Positions 31,976 through 44,228 of a DNA stretch of 64,000 nucleotides are shown here, piece by piece. The notes beneath the pieces were generated by a model. The model was not told the DNA's origin and searched no databases. It saw only the letters and a list, made by a program, of their open reading frames with translations. Numbering within the stretch: the stretch's first letter is position 1; every line of letters starts with the position of its first letter. Origin of the DNA: Actinernus sp. WN-2022 (taxonomy: Eukaryota > Cnidaria > Anthozoa > Actiniaria > Actinernidae); assembly GCA_030867875.1 (NCBI GenBank), contig JAOWCC010000577.1:75387012-75451011 (forward strand), given 5' to 3'. Both the position numbers and the translations under genes were made by a program.

Positions 31976-32540
31976 GTTGTCACTCAGTTGTCTTTGTGGA
32001 GTGAACATCTCTGTGATGCTCTGCTTGAGTGCTCCCGACACACTGATTGCTAATCGCGCGAAATTCAAATCAAACAGAGTAAGGGCTGCAAAGTTCGCAA
32101 ACTATAATAAAATATCGCCTAAAGTCTTTAATAAACAACTATCTTCTCTATGTTCACTTTTTGATATCTTGTTTGTTTTTAAACCCTTAAAATTTCGCTT
32201 TTTAACAGGAGAGCCTACGTTCTTCACTCTGCAAATTTTGAGTTTGCCATGCGTGAAAAGAGGAAGGGGTAACCCTTTTATAGCGGAACTGGCTATGTTT
32301 CGGGTATATTGTTGCCGTCGTGTCGAAAACCCTGACCCTGAACAGCTACAAGCAAGTAGTACAATGTGATGAGATGACAACTACGTGGAAAAGAGAAGCA
32401 AGCTAATGATACACAATAACGTAACGTGGGCAGCTCTTACAGTAACATTGTTAGTTGAAGAGAATGGTGATACACAAGAATGGAAAAACGCGACATTCTT
32501 CTAACTTGTAGGGATGCGACATTCTTCTAGGGGATTGTTT

Positions 32541-32700
32541 CCCGACCGAACAGCCTGGTATTCTGAGGTACTAACAATCACTCATGATTGTAAACTGCAC
32601 AGCAGCACATTGCGCCACAATAGCAGTGCGTATCACAAAAAAAAAACCTTGTGAAGTGCATTTCAATATATTCATGTAGAATTTCGGCACTATATAAATG
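32541..32700. repeat. Dispersed repeat, inverted partner of 28430-28585
   Basis: Reads AGCCTGGTATTCTGAGGTAC then CAATCACTCATGATTG, the reverse complement of the left copy. It ends in the motif CACTATATAAATGAATACC, related to motifs near 28427 and 48124. Confidence 0.55.
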
Positions 32701-33318
32701 AATACCTTTATTTTTTTTAACGGGCAATTAAATACAACAACTTACTCCTTGTTCAAAACATCATTCTAATCATATGTTACGTAATCCTACTGGGATTAAC
32801 GTTATGAACATGGCAAAAACGCCAGGTTTTAAGTAAACAGTACAGGTACAATAAGGACTATTAGTCAAGAACTCACGTACAGAAGTTTATTGGGACAGTT
32901 GTACGGCCGGGTTACGCTAAGGTAAGATCTTTAAAACGTTATCCTAATTGAGTATAAAATTGTCTGTAAAATGTAGGGGTTTGTTTTAATGAGCCTGTTT
33001 TACGTAAGTTTTCTAGCAAAAGTAACGGTTACTGCATGATAAGACCACGAGGTCACTGAAGTATTGGTTAAGCTAAGAGACAATTCACATGTGTGTTTCA
33101 AATACTAGTATTCATTTCAAACTGCGATAGCTATCCTGCCCCAAAATACGGCGTTTCTTTCTTTCTCTGTTGTTGACAAATGCTGTCGACGGCAACGTTT
33201 TAATCTCCGTTTAGCCATGGTGCACAGACAGGCTGTGGTGTAGTATGACTGACCGTGATTGCAAAGATCGTTTCAGTATATTAACCTTTTTTCGTTTCCG
33301 TAGAGTTGCCGACCCACA

Positions 33319-36300
33319 ATGACAGGAAAACTCCTGTTACTTGTTCTATTCTTGCACGTGCTTCATATTCAAGGTAAGTTTCATTTGTTTGTTTTCATCG
33401 CCGGAGAAGCTATTAAGATTTGTTACTAAGTTCAATCAGAAATACTGTCCAGGGCCGGGTTGTTCAAAGCCCGATTATTGTTAATCCTGGATTAACTCTG
33501 CACAAAACCTATTGGTTGTCATGGAAATTTAACCCTGGATTAGCACTAATTGGGCTTTGAACAACCCGGCCCAGTAAGGCCAGTAGTCTTTCTTGTAAAG
33601 GCAAACCAAACCGAAAGTAAGGACTTGTTAATTCGCATTCTGCTAACAAATTCTGTTCGACTCTACGTACACGTACGCACGGCGGGCACAAATGATCGCA
33701 AAAACGGCGGGTTTTATATATAGTTTTCGACATAGAAGAATATATTTTGGTAGGTGTATAAAGGAGTGTAAACAAAACATAGTCTGATAAGTTAAGCTAA
33801 TATAGCAATCATTATGACGTCACAATGACGTCATATATCCTTCTCTGATAGGTTTCTTATATCTTTTTATTACCTCTAAAAACGTTTTACTATCTTTTTA
33901 AAATCTCTTGTTCATGAAAATGAAATAATCGAAAACCCGATCTCGATCGGTTGAAGCAAACGAAAGTTATTAAAGTTTGAATTTTGGTAATTTTCTCGCC
34001 AAAAATTGGCGGGAAATAGCATAAAACCATTTATGAAAATGTCGCTTGTTTTAACTTTTACAGTTTGAAATACTGGTGCATCATATTTTGCACAATAATA
34101 GAGCTCTTTAGTAATAACAACGTGTTCTTTTTAGAATTTTCATTTTTTGAGTATAACAGCCTATAATGAGGCCCCATTTTTTTGTATACGTCATTATGAC
34201 GTCATACATATATTTGTGTACCCTCAGAAAATAGCCAGTTCATTTTTTTAGGAATTTTATCAATGAAAGGCATTTGGCTAACACTCACAAGTCATAGTAT
34301 TCTCTTTAATAATATTTTTATAGTCTGAAATCTTATTTAAGCTTGAAGTATGACGTCACTAATAATGACGTAAAAAAAACAGTAAATCGCCAACATTTCG
34401 TCAAATTTAGAGTAGTAGTAAGGAAATGGCGTTACATTTACGTTTTCTGTTACACTAAACCCCGCCGTTTTTACGGTTATGCGTGCACAGATTTAATTTA
34501 AATTCAGTAAATGTAAGTGTTTAGTAAATGTGTTCACACTTTCAAGAAAATATTATTCGTTACCGAGGCAGGGGCAATCTCGCATGTAGCAGCTTTGTTT
34601 TTCTCCTGTCGTTGACAGATTATTTTGAAGTGAGAGATTGGCGAAGTGCAAAAAGGCCCTTAATAATTCAATTTTAACCAGTGCGGTTTATCATCTGCCA
34701 CGGACGATATTTCACCACTATTGCACGCTAAACTTGATCTATTAGTTCTGTCAGTTCAGGTCTCTTTGCAACTTTTAATAAATTTGCTGTTGACGCAAAT
34801 TAGACGTAGAAATAGTACAAATAACGGACTTTTCTCGTTAGATTCTCAAGCTGCGGTAGCGCCCGATTGCCTGACCGCTCTTGGCCTAGAGAAACATGTG
34901 ATCACAGACCCACAGATGACCGCCTCCTCTGTATGGAATGCCAATCACGGAGCAGCCAATGGCAGACTGAATTTTATAGCTGGTGGAGGAAAGACTGGTG
35001 CCTGGTCTGCTAGGTACAACAATGCCCAACAATGGCTTCAGGTGGATTTTTTCCAGACGACTAAAATAACCCGCATAGCAACTCAAGGCCGACAGGACGC
35101 CAACCAATGGGTGAATAGCTACACTTTGGCATATAGTCGAGATGGAACCGTTTGGAAAACGTACCCTAAGAAAGTAAGAACTCGTTTACATGCAACTCGG
35201 ACCTATTTCTGAACAAAACGAAAACTAATAGGCCCTTTTCATCTAACAGTCTCGTGTTGATATAATAATACTTCATTAATAATGAATGACTTGAGCTCGT
35301 GATCTTCATGGCAAAGGCGTTGCCATGGATGCTGGATGGCAAGCTGTCTTTTAAAATGCAGTTTTTGAAAGATCGACAATCTATTGGAGGTGGAAAATAG
35401 CATTTACAAACGGGTTTTGCTAATAACACTACCGATCTCGTACAAGTGCCTTTCAATAGATGTTGTTGCCTCTAGTACAACCACGTGTTTATATTACTGC
35501 AAAAGGCCCATAATCTGCACAATTTCAAACTCCCCCATGAAAATTAAATTGTGACCATTACATTGTTCGAATACTTGAAGTAAAACGAGCTCAAAGTGCT
35601 CATACTCCAAAACGTACGTTGCAGTCAAATAAAACAGGGGTTTGGCAACCTAACAACCATTGTTGCTTAATTAGCGTTATACGGCGAAGTTCAAAATATA
35701 TATTTATAAAGGGATAATTAATGTGCATGATATCTTTTTAACAGATGTTTGCTGGTAATAGAGACCGCTCCACCGTGGTATCTCATGACATCAGTCCAGC
35801 GATAATCGCACGATTTGTCCGCATTCAACCCAAGACCTGGCAGAGCCATATCTCGATGAGAGCGGAGTTCTATGGATGCACTTCTGGCAAGCCTAACTCA
35901 ACATTATTTCTTCAGTACACTATATTTAAATCATCTACATCTACCAATGCTAAAGCTGCAAATCAGCATAGCTTTCACTTTAATCAACAGGATTCTGTGT
36001 TCCCAAGGAAATATGTGCTTCTGCACTCGGCATGATCGACGGGCGAATTCCTAATTCTCGCATCACTGCTTCTACTTCTTACAATGCAAATCTCCTACCT
36101 GCTCGTGCCAGGCTTCATCTTCGACGTCAAGGAAGGCTTCTTGGATCCTGGGCCGCTCGGGTGAATAATGTTGGTCAGTTTCTGCAAGTTGATCTCGGCA
36201 AAGTAACTAAAATCACACGGATAGCGACACAAGGAAGACAAGACGCCAACCAGTGGGTCACCACATACCGTCTGCAGTCCAGCCTGAATGGAGGATATTT

Positions 36301-39300
36301 CGACTCGTATGCTAACAACAAAGTTTTGAAGGGCAACAAAGACAGGCATGGTGTTATCGTTAATATACTTGAGCCAGTCATTATCGCTAGATACATCCGG
36401 GTTCTTCCCAAGACGTGGTATGGACACATTTCCATGAGAGTGGAATTGTATGGATGTAAGGAAGGTATGACAACTTACTTTAACCATTAACAGGAGCCTA
36501 TTACCAGGAGCGTCCATATATATATATATACTATACCCGTGAGTCAACGTATGACCGGTTTGAGCAATTTTTAGAACATGTTTCCCGGGTAACTACCTTC
36601 TGACTCTGAGGCGATCGTGCATATGCTTGCCGTAATTATCGAGATTAAGAATGATCTATTGTTCTTTGAGGTGATTTTACTAACGCTGCACTGTCCTGAC
36701 TATGGTTTGATTGGATTCCCAAAGTGTGTGCACGTGAACCCCCGTGAGATCTGTTCTATATAAATATAGCTCAATCCAGTCATACGTTGACTCACAGACT
36801 TAGTATGGGAGATGGACGCTCCTGGTAATGGGCTCCTGCCATTGAAACCTATGTTTACGAACGAAATACGAACAGGGAAACACCTCATTCAATGCATTGT
36901 TTTGTAGGATTCCAGATACCAAAGATCCCAGAATGCCAGAGCAAACTTACCATGGCGGACAATCAGATGTCGGCCTCGTCAGAGTGGAACTCAGGCCACC
37001 GAGCAGCTAACGCCAGGTTACATTTCTACTCTGGTGGAGGGAGGACTGGGGCCTGGTCTGCTCGGGTCAACGACGTTTATCAGTTCCTTGAGATTGATTT
37101 TGGTAAAGCAACCCAGATAACACGTGTGTCTACACAAGGACGACAGGACGCCAGCCAATGGGTGAAGAGCTACACTCTGGAATACAGTGTCGACGGCGGG
37201 ATTTTCACTCCCTACAGCGTTGGTGGGAAAGTGAAGGTAACGTCTCTTAATAGAAATATTTTCCTTTTTGCTTCACAATCTAAATATTGATTTCCTATTG
37301 CATTTAATCAAATAGTTGAATTGTTAACAGACAACACCCAAGACAGAGATTAGCAAAGTGAGAACACGTAATTTTACACTGTAGACCATTGTATTGTTTT
37401 ACTTTTACAGGTATTAACTGGCAATAGCGACCGCTACGCTGTCGTTAGTCACGTGCTCGGCAATCCAATCATCACTCTCTATATCCGGGTACGTCCAAAG
37501 ACCTGGTATGGACACATCTCCATGAGAGTAGAGTTCTACGGTTGTTATGAAGGTGAGAGATTTCAGATATATTGGCTGTTGTCTTTTAACTATCGTTCTT
37601 AGGCGAATTATTACTTCAACTCTTTCTTGTCAACAACGTAATGTTTATTTGCACTGCTGTAATAGCTAAATAAAGAATTTTACAATCTATATTTACAACA
37701 AATAGACTATTTCATACATATACTGGTGTGACTGTTACAATATTTACAGATATTATATACAATACATTTGACGATAACATTATTAGAAAGTAGATAATGT
37801 ATTTTACAGTAGATAGGAGTTGGAGTAACTACGTTTTCTAAGCTAACTCCGTATAGTAGATAACATAAAAGAGGACAAATATACAAACATGTTTATTATC
37901 TCAGGGTTCACCCCACCTAATGTCCCCCAGTGTGTTTCCCCAATGGGTCTTAGAAGTGGTCTGGTCAAAGATGCCAAAATGTCTGCTTCGTCCCAGTGGA
38001 ATTCAGGTCACAGAGCAGCCAACGCGAGACTACATTTCCATGCTGGCGGAGGAAGAACTGGTGCTTGGTCAGCTAGAGTAAACGACGATCAGCAATGGCT
38101 TCAAGTAGACTTTGATCAGGTGGTGAAAGTCAAAAGGGTGGCGACTCAAGGCCGACAGGACGCCAACCAATGGATGAAAAGTTACTTACTTCAATTTAGT
38201 CGAGATGGAATCTTCTGGGAAGATTGCCAACAGGGGAAATATGTTGCTGTAAGTTGTACTCATCAGGAATGTTTTTTTTGCAGGACACAATCTAGTGTCC
38301 TGGATGGTCTAACCTTTTTGCAATTATTATTGCTATGAACCTCCGAAAAGTACTGTGAAGAAAGTTTTGGTTTACAGTGAATAGTTTGTTCTACCCTTGA
38401 TTGAAATCGTGTACAGACGTCCTCTCATTGGTGCATTATTCTCCATGGCGCCTTTCTATCACAACAACATCGATGCATAGAAAATATACAGTTTGTGAGT
38501 TGTTAGTAAAGAAAAGTCATTTTAGTCAACATTTTAAGTATTTATTCAAATGATTGCAAAGCCGAATTAATTTTGACGTGAAGATGACGTCTATACAGGG
38601 TCACATTTACACAATTTCAAACAAGCGTAGAACAAAGTCTTCACAGAAGTACTCAAACTTTTCGGAGGTTTATAGCTAAAAAGGTTGTAGGCACATATAT
38701 GATGTTGATCTTCTAGTTGTTTGCCATCAGTGCAGCCTTTCCCACGGGATCACTGAGCTACCGCTGATGTACGATACGGGAAAATTTGCACTTGAGCAAC
38801 TAGCTTTATCAGCGGAGAATCTGTTATTTTGTCTGAGACTCGCAACACAGAAATACATATCACAACCTATTTCTTTCGAATACATCTTTTGTATAGTCGT
38901 CGTGTTGATTTTAGATTTCAGTTCCCCTTTGAAGAGGTTCAGTATTACATGCACTATTCTAACCCAAGAAAGCAATCCATTTCAGCATTGTGAAAACGAA
39001 TCTTCGTTAATGTTTTGTACAATCTTACGAAACAATATATATTATTTTTATTATCTATCTAGGTTCTTTCCGGTAACGCCGATAGGTTTACCGTAGTTCT
39101 CCACGAACTACAGACCGCAATCATCGCACGATTTATCCGCATTAAACCCAAGACCTGGCACAGCCACATCTCGCTCAGAGCAGAGTTCTTTGGCTGTAGG
39201 AAGGGTATAGTATCATAGCAAGAATAATGTTAGAAAGCTTTAATGAGTATGCATTGCTATAAGAGTTATTCAAACTTGGTTTTCCCTTCTCTTCCTTAGG

Positions 39301-42300
39301 ATTCCTTATTCCACCTGTCCAATGTGCTGCAGCCCTTGGAATGCAAACTAAGAAGATCCTTGATTCTAGACTCTCTGCTTCCTCCATGTGGAGTGCAACT
39401 CATTCACCTGCTCGTGCTAGACTTCACCTTCCTCGCCAAGGCAGTCTTATGGGTGCTTGGTCTGCTCGATTCAACCATCTCGGTCAGTGGTTACAGGTAG
39501 ACATGACTCAGATCACAAAGGTTACTCGTATCGCCACACAAGGTCGCCAGGACGCCAACCAATGGATCACTAGTTACAGTCTGCAGTTCAGTATGGATGG
39601 AGGCCATTTTGAGCCATACATCCATTCCAAGATACTAAAGGGTAACAAGGACAGAAACAGTGTTGTTGGGCATATCTTGAAGCCAGCTATCATAGCGAGG
39701 TTCATTCGCGTCGCCCCACACACCTGGTATGGTCACATTTCAATGAGACTCGAGCTCTACGGTTGCATAAACGGTTTGTAAGCTTTACAATTTCTCCAGC
39801 TATCCTTGCCGAATTTCTCTTTCGCTATATGCTTTATGTTGATCTAGTCTGTTTTACTGAAATCAGTTTCTTCCTCCCATCAAAGGCTTCCAAGTACCAA
39901 ATGTAAAAACATGTCGGGCTGCGATTAAATTGGCCGACAGTCAGATGTCTGCTTCTTCGGAATACAACGCGGCTCACAGAGCAGCTAACGCAAGATTACA
40001 CTTCATGGCTGGGGGAGGAAGAACTGGGTCATGGTCTGCTAGAAGCAACGACGCCTTCCAGTTCCTTGAGGTGCATTTTAATAAGGCGACAAAGGTAACC
40101 CGTGTGTCTACACAAGGACGACAGGATGCCCACCAATGGGTGAAGAGTTACACTTTGGAATACAGTCTGGACGGCAGCATGTTTACGCCATACTCTGTTA
40201 GAGGAAGTGTGAAGGTTTGTTAATACAGCAAACTATTTAAAATAGATATACGCTTGACAAACAGATTTCGTTCGTTTTTCAGGTTTTCACTGGCAACAAT
40301 GATCGCCACAAGGTAGTTAGTCACTTGCTCGCTAATCCAATTATCACTCGCTACATCCGGGTACGTCCAAAGACCTGGCAGGGACACATTTCCATGAGAG
40401 TAGAGTTCTACGGTTGCACAGAAGGTAGATGAAATCTCTTATCATTGATATTTCCTTCTTATTCCTGTCTTCTCCAACCTTCAATGTATTGTATCATTTC
40501 CAGGATTTGAGCCGCCTCCAAAACCAGAATGTGTAACTCCACTCGGTTGTCTGTCCATCAAAGATCACCAGTTCTCGGCATCATCACAATACAACGCGGC
40601 CCTCAAAGCATCAAACGCCAGACTGCATTTGAACGCAAAGAAAGATGTAGATGTAGGTGGAGGTTGGGCAGCTAGACAGAATAACGTCAATCAGTGGATT
40701 CAAATAGACTTTGAAGATTACAAAACAGTAACACGAATTGCTACCCAAGGCCGACAGGAAGCGAACCAATGGGTGACCAGTTATATGGTGCAGTACAGTA
40801 TGGATGGGAAACAGTTTATTACCTACAAGAAGAATGGAAAAGACCAGGTGGGTGGCGTGCCTCTTGTAAAACCAAAAAGGTCTATCGTGCAGTAAAATGA
40901 AATCTTACTTTAATTACTGTTATTAATACATTAGTATTTAGTAAGTTGCTTTACTGCTCGAATGTATGGGCAAATGCATCTAATAGAAACATACGTAAGC
41001 TACAATCATGTCAAAACTATGCCTGTCGTATTGTTAGCGGGGCCAAAAAAAGTATAACCATATTACACCTATACTAAAAGAGCTAAATTGGCTCCCAGTA
41101 GATAAGCTAGTGTATTTTAGAAGTGCCACTCTGGCATTCAAATGTATGACTAATTCCACACCAGGTTATTTAATATCTAAATTCACGAAGCGCTTCAATA
41201 TTAGTGGTCGTGAAACTCGAAACTCGCAATTATTACAAATCCCCTTATTCAAATCTGCGAGTGGTCAGAAGTTTTTATTACAGAACAGTAAAAATATGGA
41301 ACTCACTAGATAATGAACTGAAATTAAGTTTCAAGCGAAAGCTGAAGAGCAAATTATATCAAACATCAAAATAGGTTAAATTAATAGGGTAATTAAAATT
41401 ATCATGTACACTGTAGTTGTATATTTGTATTTTGTCTTTGAAAAGCCTTTTTAAGGAAAGATAAATAAAGTATGAAGTATGGGTGAAACCTCAGCTGCTG
41501 TTCATTTTGATGCTTTCAGGTATTCCTTGGTAACAGAGACAGAGGTAGCGTTGTTCTCAATGAATTTGACCCTCCCATCCAAAACATTCGCTTTATAAGA
41601 GTTCTCCCCAGAAGTTGGTATGGTCACATCGCTATGCGCATGGAACTGTATGGCTGTAAAGCAGGTTTGTTTATTTCTGACCGCATTCAGAACTGCTTCA
41701 TTTTATGTCGGTGTTAGGCCTGAGAGCGAGCAACACCAGGGGTTATGTTAAACCAGGATTTAGACCAAAGCGTAACCGACATATACTTGTCATTCCACAG
41801 GGATTCCAAAGCTGATCGCTCCGTGCAGTAAAGCTATGGACCTGGGCGTCATCCTAGATCGTTCAGGTAGTGTTGGCGCCGCTAACTTCAAGAAGGTCAA
41901 AAAGTTTCTCTCAATTCTGGTTACTCGCCTTGGCATCTCTTCATCTGGTAGCCGTCTTGGGATAATCGCCTACAGCTCTACAGCGACTCGCATCGTCAGC
42001 TTCGCATCTACTGCCTCGCAGAGGTTACCCGCTATGAAGACTGTTATCGATCGTATTCCATTCACTGCAGGCGGGACTCGTACAGACATAGCATTGAGAC
42101 TGGCCAATAGCGACCTGTTCTCGCCGAGTGGAGGAGATCGACGTGATAAACCAGACGTGTTGATTGTGATGACAGATGGCAAGACCAACGCTGGCAGTAC
42201 TCCTTACTCCACTGTACTGAAACTCCTTCTGGTGAGTAAAACTTCATTTTCCGCACTAGAAATATGTTGGGTTACAAAAAAGAACACTATTGCTTCGAAT

Positions 42301-42520
42301 CGTGCACTTCAGTAAGGTTTTCAAAATGATCATTTGTTGTCCTTCTCTGCAGGCTAAGCATGTTGATGTGATCGCCGTCGGTATTGGCTCCGGTATCAAC
42401 AAAGCTGAACTCCTTCAGATCGCCAACAACAAACAAAACAAAGTCCTTCAAGTAGATAACTTTGATGCCCTCTCAAGCCAGCTGAATGCCGTTCTGGCAA
42501 TGTCTTGCAAACCAAAATAA
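33319..42520 (+). CDS. Secreted protein with seven discoidin (F5/8C) domains and a vWA domain, 15 exons
   Basis: Exons: 33319-33373, 34842-35173, 35745-35886, 35991-36464, 36908-37236, 37411-37552, 37905-38248, 39063-39204, 39300-39773, 39886-40214, 40283-40424, 40504-40847, 41520-41664, 41801-42231, 42353-42520. Together they give 1330 aa ending in TAA. Exon 1 encodes a signal peptide (TGKLLLLVLFLHVLHIQ). Domains 1, 3, 4, 6 and 7 are each split over two exons; 2 and 5 are single exons. Each shows GAWSARxNNxxQWLQVDF, TRIATQGRQDANQWVxSY and a closing KTWxxHISMRxELYGC. The vWA domain (1132-1330) has an intact metal site: DRSGS, GGTRT, TDG. Every module boundary is phase 1. Discoidin domains bind glycans or lipids and vWA binds protein ligands, so an extracellular adhesion or matrix role is inferred; coral coadhesin-like proteins mix these domains. 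One intron (35887) uses a GC donor. A splice acceptor just before the ATG suggests an upstream non-coding exon. Confidence 0.88.
33452..33572. mobile_element. Foldback MITE in intron 1
   Basis: GGGCCGGGTTGTTCAAAGCC at one end and GGCTTTGAACAACCCGGCCC at the other form perfect 20-bp inverted ends of a 121-bp hairpin-forming element. It is non-coding. Confidence 0.75.
33690..34475. repeat. Possible TIR element in intron 1, rich in TGACGTCA motifs
   Basis: CGCAAAAACGGCGGGTTT (33699-33716) is inverted at about 34459-34477 (AAACCCCGCCGTTTTTACG). Between them ATGACGTCA-type (CRE-like) sites recur at about 33813, 33825, 34189 and 34348, with half sites near 34181 and 34362. There is no coding sequence. 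It may be a non-autonomous transposon carrying CREB/ATF-type sites. Confidence 0.45.
36491..36838. mobile_element. Copy-specific MITE in intron 4 of the intact gene
   Basis: The ends CAGGAGCCTATTACCAGGAG and CTCCTGGTAATGGGCTCCTG are inverted, with the similarity extending about 80 bp inward. The other gene copy has the empty site CCATTAAAACC at 493-503. Here CCATTAA precedes and CCATTGA follows the insertion, a 7-8 bp duplication with one change. The insertion is therefore younger than the gene duplication. Confidence 0.75.
40946..41313 (+). mobile_element. Non-LTR retrotransposon 3' fragment, second copy
   Basis: Counterpart of 4429-4794 in intron 12. A 2-nt insertion in the A-run near 41045 and a 1-nt change near 41215 break the frame differently from the first copy, so both decay independently. 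Confidence 0.65.
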
Positions 42521-42645
42521 AATCGTTCATGTCGGGATATCAAAGATGTACGATGTAGAAAAAGAGCTAGAAAAATTAAAAAAAATATGAATGGAACAAT
42601 ATAACCTTTGTTATTTGTAGAAAACGATACAGCAAGTCTTAAGAC

Positions 42646-43808
42646 TTAAAGGAAACCCTGTACATTAGTGGTACGGTTGTCTAATGCTGAAAGAAAATAG
42701 TGCTGTTTCTAGGGACGAACCATAATATTTTGGGAGGGGGGGGGGGGTGAGAAATATTGCCCTGCAAACAATCTTGAACAAATGTTTGAGCTCCATTGCT
42801 AATGCTTATACATACTCGTTTCCAACAAATACCTAAAGTTATACAACATCATCAAAATAGTCTCCTCCATCACTTAATTCGTGCTCAAAGTTGTTAGTAT
42901 AAATACGATTTGGTTAGACTACAAAATGCTTTTTTATCATATAGCTACCAGTATAAATTTGTATACTACAGCCAACGTTTCTGCAAACAAGTTGCGTATA
43001 CTCCATTTAAGATTAACCCATCCGGTGTCGCGGTGCTCGCTACAAAATGATAGAAAGGAGTACATATAGGGCTCGTCTGCTGATGCAAGTATAGGGCATA
43101 CATTGTAGCACATATAATATCCAGTAGGAGTAGATGGCTTATTGCTGCAATACCTTAGTTATGTTCCTCTCTTATTGTGCTCCCACAATCCATCATATTT
43201 GTACTACCCCGCCTGTGATATAGATAGGCAATGACGCAGGAAGGCACATTGATGATTTGAAATAGCCGCTGAATTCCCATAGGTGACTCCAAATAACTTA
43301 TATAATGTTAGTGACCCATCTATGGTGATCTGATGGTTATCATTAAGATCGCTGACTAGTGAAATATACCCTGCATTTCTTGTTAAGGTTGACATGTGAA
43401 ATTAGGGGTGCACCTTCAAGGAATATCCAACTACTTCGGGACTTCGAGCCTTGGCACAGTAAGCTGCCGTTGGTTGGCTTACTATGCAAGCACTACCGCG
43501 AGGATCAGTGTTATCAAGTGTAGCCAATTGGAAAAAAACATAAGCTCAAATAAATGGCATTGTTATCCATCACAGTACCCCGCTAACTTTCTGTATGAAT
43601 TATTATATTATAGTTTATAATAAGATGTTTTATTAGGACTACTGATCATCAATGTTATATTTGACACAAATGTTTTTCTTCAAAATATTAATGCCAGGAA
43701 GCTACTTTTCAAATACAAAAACTTCAGCTAAATTATACTTGCAATTTCAACATAAAATTACGAAGTCTATCTCGTTCTAAAGACCGTTTAGTGAAGCCGC
43801 TTTGGCTA
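42646..43808. other. Gene-free stretch after the intact gene
   Basis: Begins with the 15-bp stub of the TTAA MITE end shared with 6126, after which similarity to the other copy stops. Contains a run of 12 G at 42736-42747. I see no supportable gene. Confidence 0.5.
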
Positions 43809-44033
43809 GATTACAGAATACCCCACCTCTTCGAAAGATCACTTGAAAAGCTCTTACAAATTGTGCACAATTCTCCATTTAGTTCAGGTGTATTTAGACT
43901 CGTTCTATGAATGATTTGGAGTTGAAAATAGGTAAGATTTAGTTGAATTTCAGGGTTAGGTTTCTAGAGAGTTTGTATGAGAATTTGAGAAAATGGATTA
44001 TTAATGAACCAAGAGGTGGGGTATTCTGCAATC
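43809..44033. mobile_element. MITE family copy 2 (GCAGAATACCCC ends)
   Basis: About 225 bp, similar along its length to 29036-29262. Its ends are GATTACAGAATACCCCACC / GGTGGGGTATTCTGCAATC. Confidence 0.75.
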
Positions 44034-44136
44034 GTTCCGCCGCTTTAAAACAAGAACAAAATACTTACCAAAATAGGTAAGAATCACCACAACCCTCGAT
44101 CGACTTACAAAACCAAACAAAATGGCGGCAGGGCAT

Positions 44137-44228
44137 GGAGAAATGGGCTTCCTGTGGTGAATGCATACCACAGGAGTCCCGGTATTTTCGTGAGTAGTAT
44201 GCATTTTACCACAGGAAGCCCATTTCTC
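44137..44228. repeat. Short foldback element
   Basis: GAGAAATGGGCTTCCTGTGG is inverted as CCACAGGAAGCCCATTTCTC, with ATGCAT sites inside the arms. A 92-bp hairpin with no coding content. Confidence 0.6.

Noticed and set aside
31977..32369. 130-codon frame after a TATA box
   Set aside because: No domain, with basic and low-complexity content. Only the promoter-like site was kept, at low confidence.
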